Source: JAFIFT01 sp020051095
GTDB taxonomy: Bacteria; Pseudomonadota; Gammaproteobacteria; Legionellales; Legionellaceae
Assembly: GCF_964199965.1 (NCBI RefSeq)
Contig: NZ_CAXMZT010000015.1
Location: 1-64,000 of the forward strand
Reading direction: 5' to 3'
DNA: 64,000 bases
The position numbers and the translations under genes were made by a program. Shown in pieces: positions 47,601 through 56,000 of the stretch. The notes beneath the pieces are model-generated. The model worked only from the letters and a program-made list of their open reading frames with translations, was not told the origin of the DNA and did not search any database. Each line of letters starts with the position of its first letter. Within the stretch, counting starts at the first letter, position 1.

Positions 47601-50600
47601 AAGAACGAATTGAAACGCATTTTAGGCGGCATTAAAGAAAAGAATTCGGGTTATATTAGCGATGAAAAACAAAAGCAAATTATGGGGCTTTTGTATTATG
47701 TGAATGCGTATGCCCAAGAGCATGATATTGCCAATATCTCATCTGAAACGTTAAAGACATCCATTCGACAAACAGCCCAGTGGCTGCAAGCATCAACAGA
47801 TGAGACAACGCAAATCACCTATCGATTACAATTATTATCCATGCTTCGTGAAGTGTTGTTACGACAAACAGGGAAATGGGCCAATCACACGCAAATGCTT
47901 GATTTGATTTATGCCGCATTGCATAACGATGAAAGCTTATTTCATCAAGTTAAAACCGGCCAAGGCAAAAGTATTATTACCATCTTGCGTGTTGCTTTCC
48001 ATGCGCTTAACGGAAAAGTGGTGGATGTTTTTACCGCCAAAGAAAGTTTGTCCAGTCGTGACCATGAGGAATTTGGCTACATTTTAGACGCAATTGGCAT
48101 TGAACATACCCATATTCTGCCAAATTCTGATGAAAATGACTACAAAGTGGGTGACGATGTCTTTGGGGCAATCAATTATATGACCCCAGGAAGCTTTAGC
48201 TTATATCAATCCGGGCATTGTTGGTCTGAAAATAGCAAGCGCTACATCAATTACCGCAGCAAAGAGCGCGTCGCCTTTTTTGATGAAGGCGATCATGTGT
48301 TGCTTGACGAACAAACGATGTTTAATTTTTCCTTTGGCGGGGATTCTGGGAAGTTATATAACTATGACGCCTGGGTGTATCAAGCAACCTGGCGCTATTT
48401 TCAAACGGTCAAAGAGACCTTACCCATCAATGAAAATGGCATCCCTTATATCTCGCGAACCAAGCACTTAAAAGAATTATGCGAGTTTCTCCAAAAACAA
48501 GCCGATTTTGCCCCGGTTCAGTCGACGTTTATTAAAAAATACCTAGCACCCGTTGTTGATAACGAGGTAACGGATAAAAAGGCCGCCATCCTTGAACGTG
48601 ACAAAATCCTGGCTTCATTATTATCGGCTGCCTTTACTGCCAATAATCTTCAAGAAAACCGCGATTTTTGTATCCAAACCGATACCACCACCTTATCCGA
48701 TGGCTTAACCCTTGAAGGCCGCATTGCCAAAGTAGTCATCAATAACCAAGTTCAAGGTGGCGCAACCTATAGTGAACGCGTCCATCAGTTTTTGCATGTT
48801 CGCTTAAACGAAGAAGCCATAGCCAACAATGAGCAACCCAACTTTTTCATTGCCCCGGATAGCGACATCGTCTTATCGCAAAACGTCCCTTCCTTGATTA
48901 AGCACTATTACGGTCAAATCGAAGGGTGCTCAGGCACGATGGGGGATGCCGGTGATTTGGCTGTGTATCAGGAAAGATACAATATCAACCACGTGGTGAA
49001 ATTACCGACACATGAGCTATCACAAACAACCTATCTAGGCATGATCTTTTGTGAGGGGCAAGATAATTACGAACAAGCAATCGTCAATTGGTTAAAGCAA
49101 TACCAGCAACAACCCACGCTCTTAGTCAGTGAAGACGATATTGCCGTCAAAGCCTTATCCTCTCGCCTTGCCCAATTACTGCCAAAAGAAATGGTCCAAA
49201 AACTCATTTGCGATACCAACGATAGTGGACAACTTGAAAGTGACATTCTTCCTTTAGCCGGTAAGGCCGGTGCCATTGTCAATAGCTCCCGTATGGCAAG
49301 AGGAACAGATATTAAACCCGAAACGGAAGCCGGTTTATTAGTGATTCGCGCCAATGCCAATATCCCGCGCTTTGCCAAACAAAGTGGCGGTCGTCAAGGA
49401 CGAAATGGCGCCAAAGGGGTGCTGATTGATATCATTGATTTTGCCAAAATCAAACAGTCATTCCAACACTTTGAACAATCCAATGATTACGCTCTCAGAC
49501 TCAAACAATTGATGGAAAGAGAAGCCCTTCATCTTAAGAAAAAAATTGAAAAGCACCAAAAGCGCGGTAGCCATAAATGGGATTGGCTCCTAAACAATGA
49601 AGAAAACCAAACCAAATACCTCAAGACACGCGTCGTTCACTATTTAAAACATGAAATCAAAATTGCGCGTGAGCAAAACATACGCAGCAAAGAAGCCATT
49701 GTTTCGGAATGCTCAAGTCATGTGATTGCCCAATTGATGCACCATATTGGTGAAGATCAGGTGATTATGAATGCGGTCCGTCAAGATTGGTTGCGCTGCC
49801 GAGCGTTGATGGAGTCTGCCTGGCAACAACGGATGAATGGTGCGGTCGCAGATAATGAAATTGTGCTCAATGCTTTTTATGAAAAAGCGACACTGGCGTG
49901 GCAATGGTTTGCTTGTAAATATCCCGATTACCTGGATGCAAGCTTATTAGATGATAAAGAAACCCTGCTGAAATCCGTGAAAAGCATGACGAAATTGGCT
50001 TGGAATAATGAAAATATCGAGACCAAAGTATCAACGCCTACTCAAAAAGACGATATGACGGAAGTCATTCATTTTTACCAAGATTGGTTAACCCGTGTTG
50101 GTCCGAAAGTGCTATCGGATTTTCCCAAGTCATTACAAAACCTCTTTTATGGCCCCTCCAAAAATGGGCTCAATGATTTAGATGTGTTTTACAAAACCCT
50201 CGTAAAGGCCAGTCAGCATAATGGGTTGTTAGACAGTAGCTTCAGCGTTAATGACAGCCAAGCGCTGTTTAAATTGTTATCGACCCTCCCTGTAACCACG
50301 CTCACCTATATCCCCTTAGCCTACATGAGCCAAGTGGTAGAGACATTTGATATCGCGCGCACATCGCCAGGCTTTGTCGACAAACTATCCTGTTTATCCC
50401 AGCTATTTGACCATCCCTGTGCACAATCGGTTGAAAACCCCGATGCCCATCATATGAGCACACTTGGTGAAACAAGCCTCTTTTTAATGCGCTTAGCGTG
50501 CCGAGGGTTTATCAACCACGATTCCGATGGTTTTAGGCGCTTTACCAGCCAGCAAAGTATCAGCCATATTGCCGATATCCTCTGGGAACGCGATTGGGAA

Positions 50601-53015
50601 ACCTTAACACCAAACCAGTTTGCTTGTTTTGACAGGTTTATTAACCAAGATACCGATGTAGCTAAGCTGCTAACAACACGTCTTAGCAAACAACATTGGC
50701 AAACCTTGTTAGGCCAACTAGGTCGCTATGACATGAATAAACCTGAAGATAGGGACTATTTCGATACCGTTTTAAACTATTTCAAACAACACCATGTCTT
50801 ACTTAATAATACCTACCCAGAAACGATTAACGCCTTATTAGACATCTTTTTCCATTACCCGCATCGACGTATCGATGCCAGCCAATTTCTTGCACCGGAT
50901 TGCCTGAAAAATGCCACGGACGATGACAATATTCACTTCATTCATTTTATCGCGGAGCAATATATGCTAAATGCACAAGAAATCCTTCAATTAGAGACAA
51001 TTATCGATGACGCATACGGCAAATCGACGATTAAAGCCGCTGAAATGAAAAAAGAATTGATGCCGCAAATCCGCTCATTACCCGCGAATATTCCTTTTTC
51101 ACTCATTAGCAAACGGGTGACTAAGATTGCCGATGACCAAAATAGCCAAACCATTCCCCATGCCATGAAGGCGTTACGAGAACTTGGCGAAGCATTAAAC
51201 CAGTTTACCATTCGAAAAGGGATCACCACCTCAGAAAATTCATTGCCAGAAGAAGGCCTTCCCGAAACCCTGCTAAAAAAAGCACAAGCGATCATATTAG
51301 ACAAAGAGAGCAAGAATAAACTGGATGAAGCTACCATTATTTTCCGTCAATTAAGCCAACCACGCTATGATGAATTTGATGCCTATACTTGTTTATTGGC
51401 TTATGAACAACATGGCAGCCACTATGAAAGCGCATTGAGCTTATTACTAAGAGCCAAACACACCTTGACTTCGGATGCCTATGCGAATTTCTTTAGCGCA
51501 AGCTTCTCACCGGACGAAGAAAAGACATCCCTGGACGATTTATCGAGAATAATAACCCTATTTGAGCAACATAACGAACTGTTTGCAGCGGGTCTTCCCG
51601 AAAAAGCCAAACAACAAAATGCCATTTTAGCGCAATGTTTGCAGCGAAATGGCATCGAATCGGTGATGAATCAGTTCAATAGCCTTAAGCAGTCGCAACT
51701 CAGTCTTAATAACGCACACGTCTGGCACCAATGGCAAACGAGTATGACTAAAAAGCTAGCATTTGCAGAGCAAATCCAGTTAATTAAACAAGCAGGTAGC
51801 TTAGCACCATCACTGAAAGAAAGGGTGTGTACCTTATACGACGAAGGCTATGATCCTGCGCGATTAAGCGTCTTTATCAACTTAGTCAAACACGATAGCA
51901 AAACGATGGATAAGTTATCATTGGATCAATGGCATCACCTGTTAAGCCAATGGGAAGCACATCACATAAGCGATAATGTTCATTTAACAGCCGTCTATGA
52001 AGCACAGAAAATAGCCAACACGCTTGAGTCTGAAACACCTGAGAATGCCCCAACCAGACTAAAACAAAACATCCCGACTTACGAAAGTCTTTTTGGAACC
52101 TTAAATCAAGAAAACAATGGGACGAAACGAATGAGTTTAATGCACAGCATTACTCACTCCTTAATTTCGTTTTCCGCTAGCTTACAAGAAAAATGCTGGT
52201 CCTTTTATCAAACGTTAATTAGCAAAGTAGGCGACATCAAAAAACAAATGGATCAACTCCCTGAGAGCCAACGTGCTAGAGGGTTAAGCCACCTATTACG
52301 ATCGATTAAAAGTCTAACCATGGAGTTAGCGTTTGTTGCCAAACCCGAGAGCCATCCAACGGAGTTGGGTGACAATGTCTTTTATTACGATCAGTTGGTT
52401 CACGCCTATGAACAGCAATACACAGGCAGCTGGCTCAACTATTTCACCATTAATCGAACGCGTTGGCAGCAAGCACAATCCCTGTTTAGCGAATTAAAAT
52501 CGCTCACCCATAGCGACGAAGAAGCAATACAGCCAAAGCCTAAAGCCGCCTTTTATGAATCCATGTTGGTTGCCCTTAGTAAGACCCAGCAAGCCATCAT
52601 CGATAATGATGGCAAAAATCGCATAGCCAATCAAAAAGGTTACAGCCGCTTGTTGGATATTACCCAACAACTCGGCCTGCAAGTGTGCAAAGATATCATC
52701 AATGATGCATCACTTAGCCACCAAACCAAACAAAAAGCCAAAGACTGGTTGACCACACAAGAAAAGCGCATCATCCATCAACTTTGGCAACGACTGGATT
52801 CAAGACACCCGCTCGTGGTTGAAATCCAGCCCTACGCACGCAATACCGATGCAGATGATCCCGCGGCGATCCATCGATGCAAACAAGCAATCTTGAAACT
52901 AAATGCCAGCGACTTACCCAACGAGTTGCGTTATTTATTGCCGATGTTGCAAGGGCATTTTGCTATCAGTGGTCCAGTGGAGCAACAGGCTAATTTTGAA
53001 ATCCAAATGCGATAG
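41682..53015 (+). CDS. Giant (3777 aa) SecA-like DEAD-motor protein
   Basis: This is an 11.3-kb uninterrupted frame. A SecA-like motor spans about residues 2080-2600. Walker A is VKTGQGKSII (Lys 2096; SecA has TGEGKT), Walker B is FFDEGDHVLLDEQ (Asp 2201; SecA has DEVDSILIDEA), a motif-III-like segment is GCSGTMGDAG, then NSSRMARGTDI (SecA: AGRGTDI) and SGGRQGRNGAKG (Arg 2571; SecA: GRQGDPG). Near the N-terminus HCHSWLINIG (His 269/271), a following Asp 289 and NDCGTSY (Cys 332) have the order and spacing of a clan CE (Ulp1/YopJ-like) cysteine protease, although the preceding Gln is absent. The remaining sequence is largely helical. It forms an operon with the repeat protein 46 bp downstream. 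The function is unknown. Confidence 0.75.
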   Translation: MNFSNLVNDICDSLLHSAMSDFRIQWLSSKSFDMESEAQVIINRREKELNEHNNWWNQTLSWNEKETIRSRIRLEYSSRFDNSVKPELENQWKKKVKDANFVGELERFYQRHPWLSSLANQTHQQSLSYKYIKSIIQNTLKHKSDYYDNHWRLDNLDGIPSIRWPRFDHNKFQKRLHDYPLKKLIKNKFDLFSSLPSLNKAWPTLQDPTAYRFSRLDIYRLLFQHFNIQRGGYVSPQATYPTVEGQKVACVMPVELNELDQLDEISKSHCHSWLINIGDTNKPFWIFLDKHQNTNTLYVPSNLTTDPTFITKLNTIREVFPVNAVVEIENDCGTSYAHLPKDQIWQYQLFARVLPYCIKSNRTEHLDTYRNNISLNHLIAYVWESLLPISGTTLSKTKLTAKRFQYAEPFSETPWHQLITQGEFYDDGQLKALKILEASSLLDSVDRKSIRLLPNQSPDKDFTLATVIERENFVQACFMACFQPVSQMALTLTPASKNDMPDVPMYIFDKVIERLNYVSFDIQSDHEAINPGHFPPIVRLSNAAACNRLLHTAYKIPLAELPFDDRWLEAGKLTLQLFKQHSDKFDSQAIQRYLQLEKGWRKEWFNPNKAPKSDAFEWQLAQFAQMGRLGLDAFFDHLRDSYLKHWHSIHETPQLNIPVLFDLNGDRLISSAQYIEHLNEQLTNFINDERCIPKFSKIHLILPHPSTRATYEETSKLLRTISDCKYQFDAEADTINLYEFKILSEQEQDAWLLAFENLATLPAKPLIALIRIPELDEQISQDVKANQLKTRYRALQNKILDNQRLHHQKQLAENTAIFYQGANGTLDPMVDIRNRKHRVIQPFHGQEETFLLAANTPGIQQELQQNVEARHEIVQQVENKRVVYEEKAPEIKRYPLDLSRLVTRTTVQDYFKFSEASVNWRKEFSQWVGSDIDIANTIQYIEPEALEKIRQHRANFQMGIVLDHLPFGFYLAYHPKANNAYILCYDEKRYKQERYEWEGKSKELRNPFTPHLDSKEKAVNFAGDFRQFHLLGDKEDSQVSFWHHLASHSIASEFKQKQTECLRNIYKTHINNEWPDISLLMMRHEVAGNIKRPVPINSIKEYIGGWAQGVLGYDKATEFIKVFTDSLDASQLKSFGQLCYYFDTQKEGLGSQHFLRIAYTLYKTFGQQHFTTWQKVIFANSDNASELLTKPILDAMGLSLITLKDKSPAYINIWFRLLETQAKQTGFVRYDRLWYAYQTLISYIDARQLTINEDVVARLIDSKNPFEAVVWLDRLYHCLKMSEGQLYETTAQQAILDNIDKIDWSHNGLYYAMRHNQAPYWTNDLALTQFQYGDTEKGYEPIWDELIPQKGLAVQFGRYLSTKLRINYKQYQHYAKDIQPLLENKKVTYPVARLLLIHLTHGNENIAYWDKTVCQAVVKSLCHENMKDVVDWLNRQFKLDNANRENHYHVHYNHLPLIVGVLKKYGLSKLDKYPENKRIASLNALGKTCQYLESQSLLGLTNITLKLTHMLGVAIDDENYLTAMRQTPWLLMAENQPWEKWPFSSNLDVQVCQKRLLTQLESIAFGQSTWLPDRKAILSALSQLDEKPLSLHELDTLRRQIIAQWVNHGCDIQEQDAAFRELTNKEQEQVQLQLSEQLLPQHANENATLIARLVPHLAIEANLITPEQAFTQLVAQFKRIDNKPHFNDLAIVLGGLLQHIQKQAPAKMSLQQLTDILESLMQANHDELSHFPSDMLSQVVAQTGKQLTNQNLNSLSAKCEPTLKNLVKTIVNAQIANQVRPTLLKMQAKGMDKAQFEWIISHFVIYQLDAIDIHYQTDMANALLSIASLTPEVRNPLIDRLLYLPNDFESQTTWLKSRHQLLMNLTKTGSIAPLQRLAPFMLGGTQTSPDIEVIAIHTLKSDATHGPELLRLLQKLSHTDLKKLATYCANPPKPSADYLIKELPHHSVDELIHQFETIDQANGLRHFSVTEPEKNELKRILGGIKEKNSGYISDEKQKQIMGLLYYVNAYAQEHDIANISSETLKTSIRQTAQWLQASTDETTQITYRLQLLSMLREVLLRQTGKWANHTQMLDLIYAALHNDESLFHQVKTGQGKSIITILRVAFHALNGKVVDVFTAKESLSSRDHEEFGYILDAIGIEHTHILPNSDENDYKVGDDVFGAINYMTPGSFSLYQSGHCWSENSKRYINYRSKERVAFFDEGDHVLLDEQTMFNFSFGGDSGKLYNYDAWVYQATWRYFQTVKETLPINENGIPYISRTKHLKELCEFLQKQADFAPVQSTFIKKYLAPVVDNEVTDKKAAILERDKILASLLSAAFTANNLQENRDFCIQTDTTTLSDGLTLEGRIAKVVINNQVQGGATYSERVHQFLHVRLNEEAIANNEQPNFFIAPDSDIVLSQNVPSLIKHYYGQIEGCSGTMGDAGDLAVYQERYNINHVVKLPTHELSQTTYLGMIFCEGQDNYEQAIVNWLKQYQQQPTLLVSEDDIAVKALSSRLAQLLPKEMVQKLICDTNDSGQLESDILPLAGKAGAIVNSSRMARGTDIKPETEAGLLVIRANANIPRFAKQSGGRQGRNGAKGVLIDIIDFAKIKQSFQHFEQSNDYALRLKQLMEREALHLKKKIEKHQKRGSHKWDWLLNNEENQTKYLKTRVVHYLKHEIKIAREQNIRSKEAIVSECSSHVIAQLMHHIGEDQVIMNAVRQDWLRCRALMESAWQQRMNGAVADNEIVLNAFYEKATLAWQWFACKYPDYLDASLLDDKETLLKSVKSMTKLAWNNENIETKVSTPTQKDDMTEVIHFYQDWLTRVGPKVLSDFPKSLQNLFYGPSKNGLNDLDVFYKTLVKASQHNGLLDSSFSVNDSQALFKLLSTLPVTTLTYIPLAYMSQVVETFDIARTSPGFVDKLSCLSQLFDHPCAQSVENPDAHHMSTLGETSLFLMRLACRGFINHDSDGFRRFTSQQSISHIADILWERDWETLTPNQFACFDRFINQDTDVAKLLTTRLSKQHWQTLLGQLGRYDMNKPEDRDYFDTVLNYFKQHHVLLNNTYPETINALLDIFFHYPHRRIDASQFLAPDCLKNATDDDNIHFIHFIAEQYMLNAQEILQLETIIDDAYGKSTIKAAEMKKELMPQIRSLPANIPFSLISKRVTKIADDQNSQTIPHAMKALRELGEALNQFTIRKGITTSENSLPEEGLPETLLKKAQAIILDKESKNKLDEATIIFRQLSQPRYDEFDAYTCLLAYEQHGSHYESALSLLLRAKHTLTSDAYANFFSASFSPDEEKTSLDDLSRIITLFEQHNELFAAGLPEKAKQQNAILAQCLQRNGIESVMNQFNSLKQSQLSLNNAHVWHQWQTSMTKKLAFAEQIQLIKQAGSLAPSLKERVCTLYDEGYDPARLSVFINLVKHDSKTMDKLSLDQWHHLLSQWEAHHISDNVHLTAVYEAQKIANTLESETPENAPTRLKQNIPTYESLFGTLNQENNGTKRMSLMHSITHSLISFSASLQEKCWSFYQTLISKVGDIKKQMDQLPESQRARGLSHLLRSIKSLTMELAFVAKPESHPTELGDNVFYYDQLVHAYEQQYTGSWLNYFTINRTRWQQAQSLFSELKSLTHSDEEAIQPKPKAAFYESMLVALSKTQQAIIDNDGKNRIANQKGYSRLLDITQQLGLQVCKDIINDASLSHQTKQKAKDWLTTQEKRIIHQLWQRLDSRHPLVVEIQPYARNTDADDPAAIHRCKQAILKLNASDLPNELRYLLPMLQGHFAISGPVEQQANFEIQMR

Positions 53016-53061
53016 AAAACGATGCGATACATTCGTGTTATAAGCAAAATTTGAGGAAAAT

Positions 53062-56000
53062 ATGAGTAATCCAACACCACTCAATCCTAAAACCCAGGTC
53101 GAACAATTGCTCGACAAAGTCAAGGTGACGCATCAAGCAGTAAAACGGCAAATGTCCCTGGCAACGTCCGACCTGGAGGTATTGTATCACCTGAGCAATC
53201 AACAACTACTCACCAAAATTAATGCTATCCTGACAGACGAGCACGGTGAAAAACAGCAACATGCGCTTAAACAATTATTGAGTGACCGCTGGCAAGACAT
53301 CAAAGGAACCTCACAGGCTTACTGCGCACAACCGCGCGATCCGTTGAATCAATTGTGTTACGCCTTAGCCTTGCATTTATCGCCCTTACCGGAAGACTTA
53401 TCCGAATGCGATGATTGGACTGTTGGCGATGGCCCTTATTTTATCCTCATGCCCGATTTAAAAGCCTGCGAGGATATCGCATTAGGCACCAACATCCACC
53501 AATACCGCTTGCATGAATTTATTTTATCCGAAGACAGTCAGCGCTTTATCCCCATTTGTTCCACCATTGATTATTATTTTAAAAGCGATAGCAAAAAACC
53601 CATCCATATGGTGTTTACCGAAGAACAAATGTATGACAATAACGTGGATAAAAAAAGTGATCCGCTGCTGGATTCTGAAATTCAACAGTTAACGAATCAC
53701 TCGGGAATGACTGTCCGATTAATGCAAAATATAGCCATATTCAAAGATCCAAAAAGCAATTTTTTTAGCCGCCTGAGTCAGTTTGCGAAGGGTTTATTTG
53801 CAGGGAGTTCTCATGGAGGAAAAGGCGAAACCTACAATGCTGCGGCGGAAGCCAATGAGGCAATTGTTGAATTTTTTGATTACTGGGATAGCTTACCCGA
53901 AGAATTAAGGCAGATATACCTCAAAAAAGTCCCAAATCTAGGGCCAATTTTACAACGAATTAAAGATCCCGTCGAAATTTCCAAGCAAGGGACCGACTAT
54001 TGTATGGGGGTAACAGCGGGAGACCTTACGCATGAAATCAGCATTCATCAACAACACCTACAAACAGATGATTTCAATAGCTTACAAAAAGCGATAGAAA
54101 CATTAACCACCGAATTAGAACAAGCTATCCAAAAGCCTAATTACACCTTAAATCCCGTAAAAACCGATCATAAACCGCTGGCTCGCCAAGTCATGGACAT
54201 CCCAGTATTAGAACAACAAGCCTTGATCAGAAACCATTTGCATTTAGACTATCCAAACTTTCTTCTCTATGCCTTTGATCAGCAACCCAGTCTCATAAAC
54301 AGTTTTGTCGATGGTTTTAAGCGCTCCAAGTTTAAAGGGGAATTACTGCAACAACGGGCTAGCAATGGCATGAGTGTGCTAATGATTGCCGCGCAAAGTT
54401 ATCCCGATCTATTAGACACTTTATTAGAAGGCAGCTCCGAGTTAACGACCAGCCAGCTTAAAAACGAATTAATGTCAAAAACCGCGTCAGGCGATTCTCT
54501 GCCTTTGATCATCCTTCAAAGACGCCCTCAAGCCTTGCCAGCCTTATTTAAAGCCATCGAAAAACTGGATGAAGAAAGCCAATTAGAATTTATTAATCAA
54601 TTGGATAAGAACCAATCGAGTTTGTTGATGATGGCGATGGAAAGCAATGCGGAAGCGTTTGCGCAATTATGTGGTTTAATTGGCAAATTCCCATCGCAAT
54701 TAATTGCCGGTCTATTAGGACAAACCAATAGTGAAGGCGATACGTTGCTGATGATGGCGATGAGTCATTATCCCCAAGCAGTTACCCCATTAATGGTGTT
54801 ATTCGGCAAGTGCACCCCAAATGCTCAAAAAAAATTAGTTGCCCCGATTAACAAACATGGCCTCAATTTGCCCTTTTTAGCGCTTGATTCCGAGCCAGGT
54901 GTCTTGAATACCATCCTACAGGTCGCTTATAGTTTACCCGCTTCTGAGTTTAAGTCCCTATTCACAACCTTAAGCCCATCCGGTGAATCATTTTTCTTAA
55001 AAGCCTGCCGCAGTCAACCAGCAAACTTTGATAAGGTGTTAACCTTACTTGATAACTTTCCTGATGAAGAAAAAAGTAGCCAATTTCTGCAGGTGGATAG
55101 TCAAGGAAATCATGCGCTTTTAGTTGCGATGTTACATCAATCAAAGCCCTCCTTAACCCTCGTTAATGCATTGAAAAAATTACCAACGCCCACGCTGAAT
55201 CGTTTGTTAACAACGACCAATCGGGATGGCTTTTCACCATTAACATTAGCGTTGACCCAAAGGCCCGACTATTATGAATCCATCGTTTCTCTGATAAACG
55301 ACCTATCAACGGATGAGCAAGCCGTCATCTGGCAACAAAAAAGTCCCAACAATTGGCATTTGCCCTTCTTGTCATCCATATATTCGCCAGAATATTTAAC
55401 GTCCGTGATGAGTCATGTCAAAGCAAGCAGTCATTTCGAATCGCTTAATCAAACCGATGCAAGTGGCAATGGGATGCTAGCCTTTACCGCCAGCTTTCAT
55501 CCAGAGCAATTACCGGAATTGTTAACGACTGTCAAAGGCATGTCGGTTGAAAAGCGCTATCAATTAGTTAGCAACACCAATGCGAATGGCGATAATTTAA
55601 TTACTTGGGTTTTGCAACAAGATGCCAGTCGCCTGGATGAAATCATGCCATTAATGGCAGGTTTTAGCGTCGATCAGCAAGTGAAACTGCTTTGCCAGCG
55701 TAACCGTCAACAACAACATGCTTTAGGGATTGCTTATCAACAAGATGCGAAGCTATTGGATCAGTTACTAAAATCGCTCGATGGTCTAAATAGTGGGAAG
55801 CTAGACGACATCCTCGCGAAATTGCCAACGGCTATCTGGTTCGATTTTTTGAGTCTTGCCTGTGTCAATCAAACCACGTTTCTTGGCTTGTATAATAAAT
55901 ACAAGTTGCTACATCAAAGTAATCAAAATGCACTGGAAAGTAATCAAAATGCACTGGGCGAACTGTTAGCTTACAAAGATGCGAGTCATTCTAATTTATT

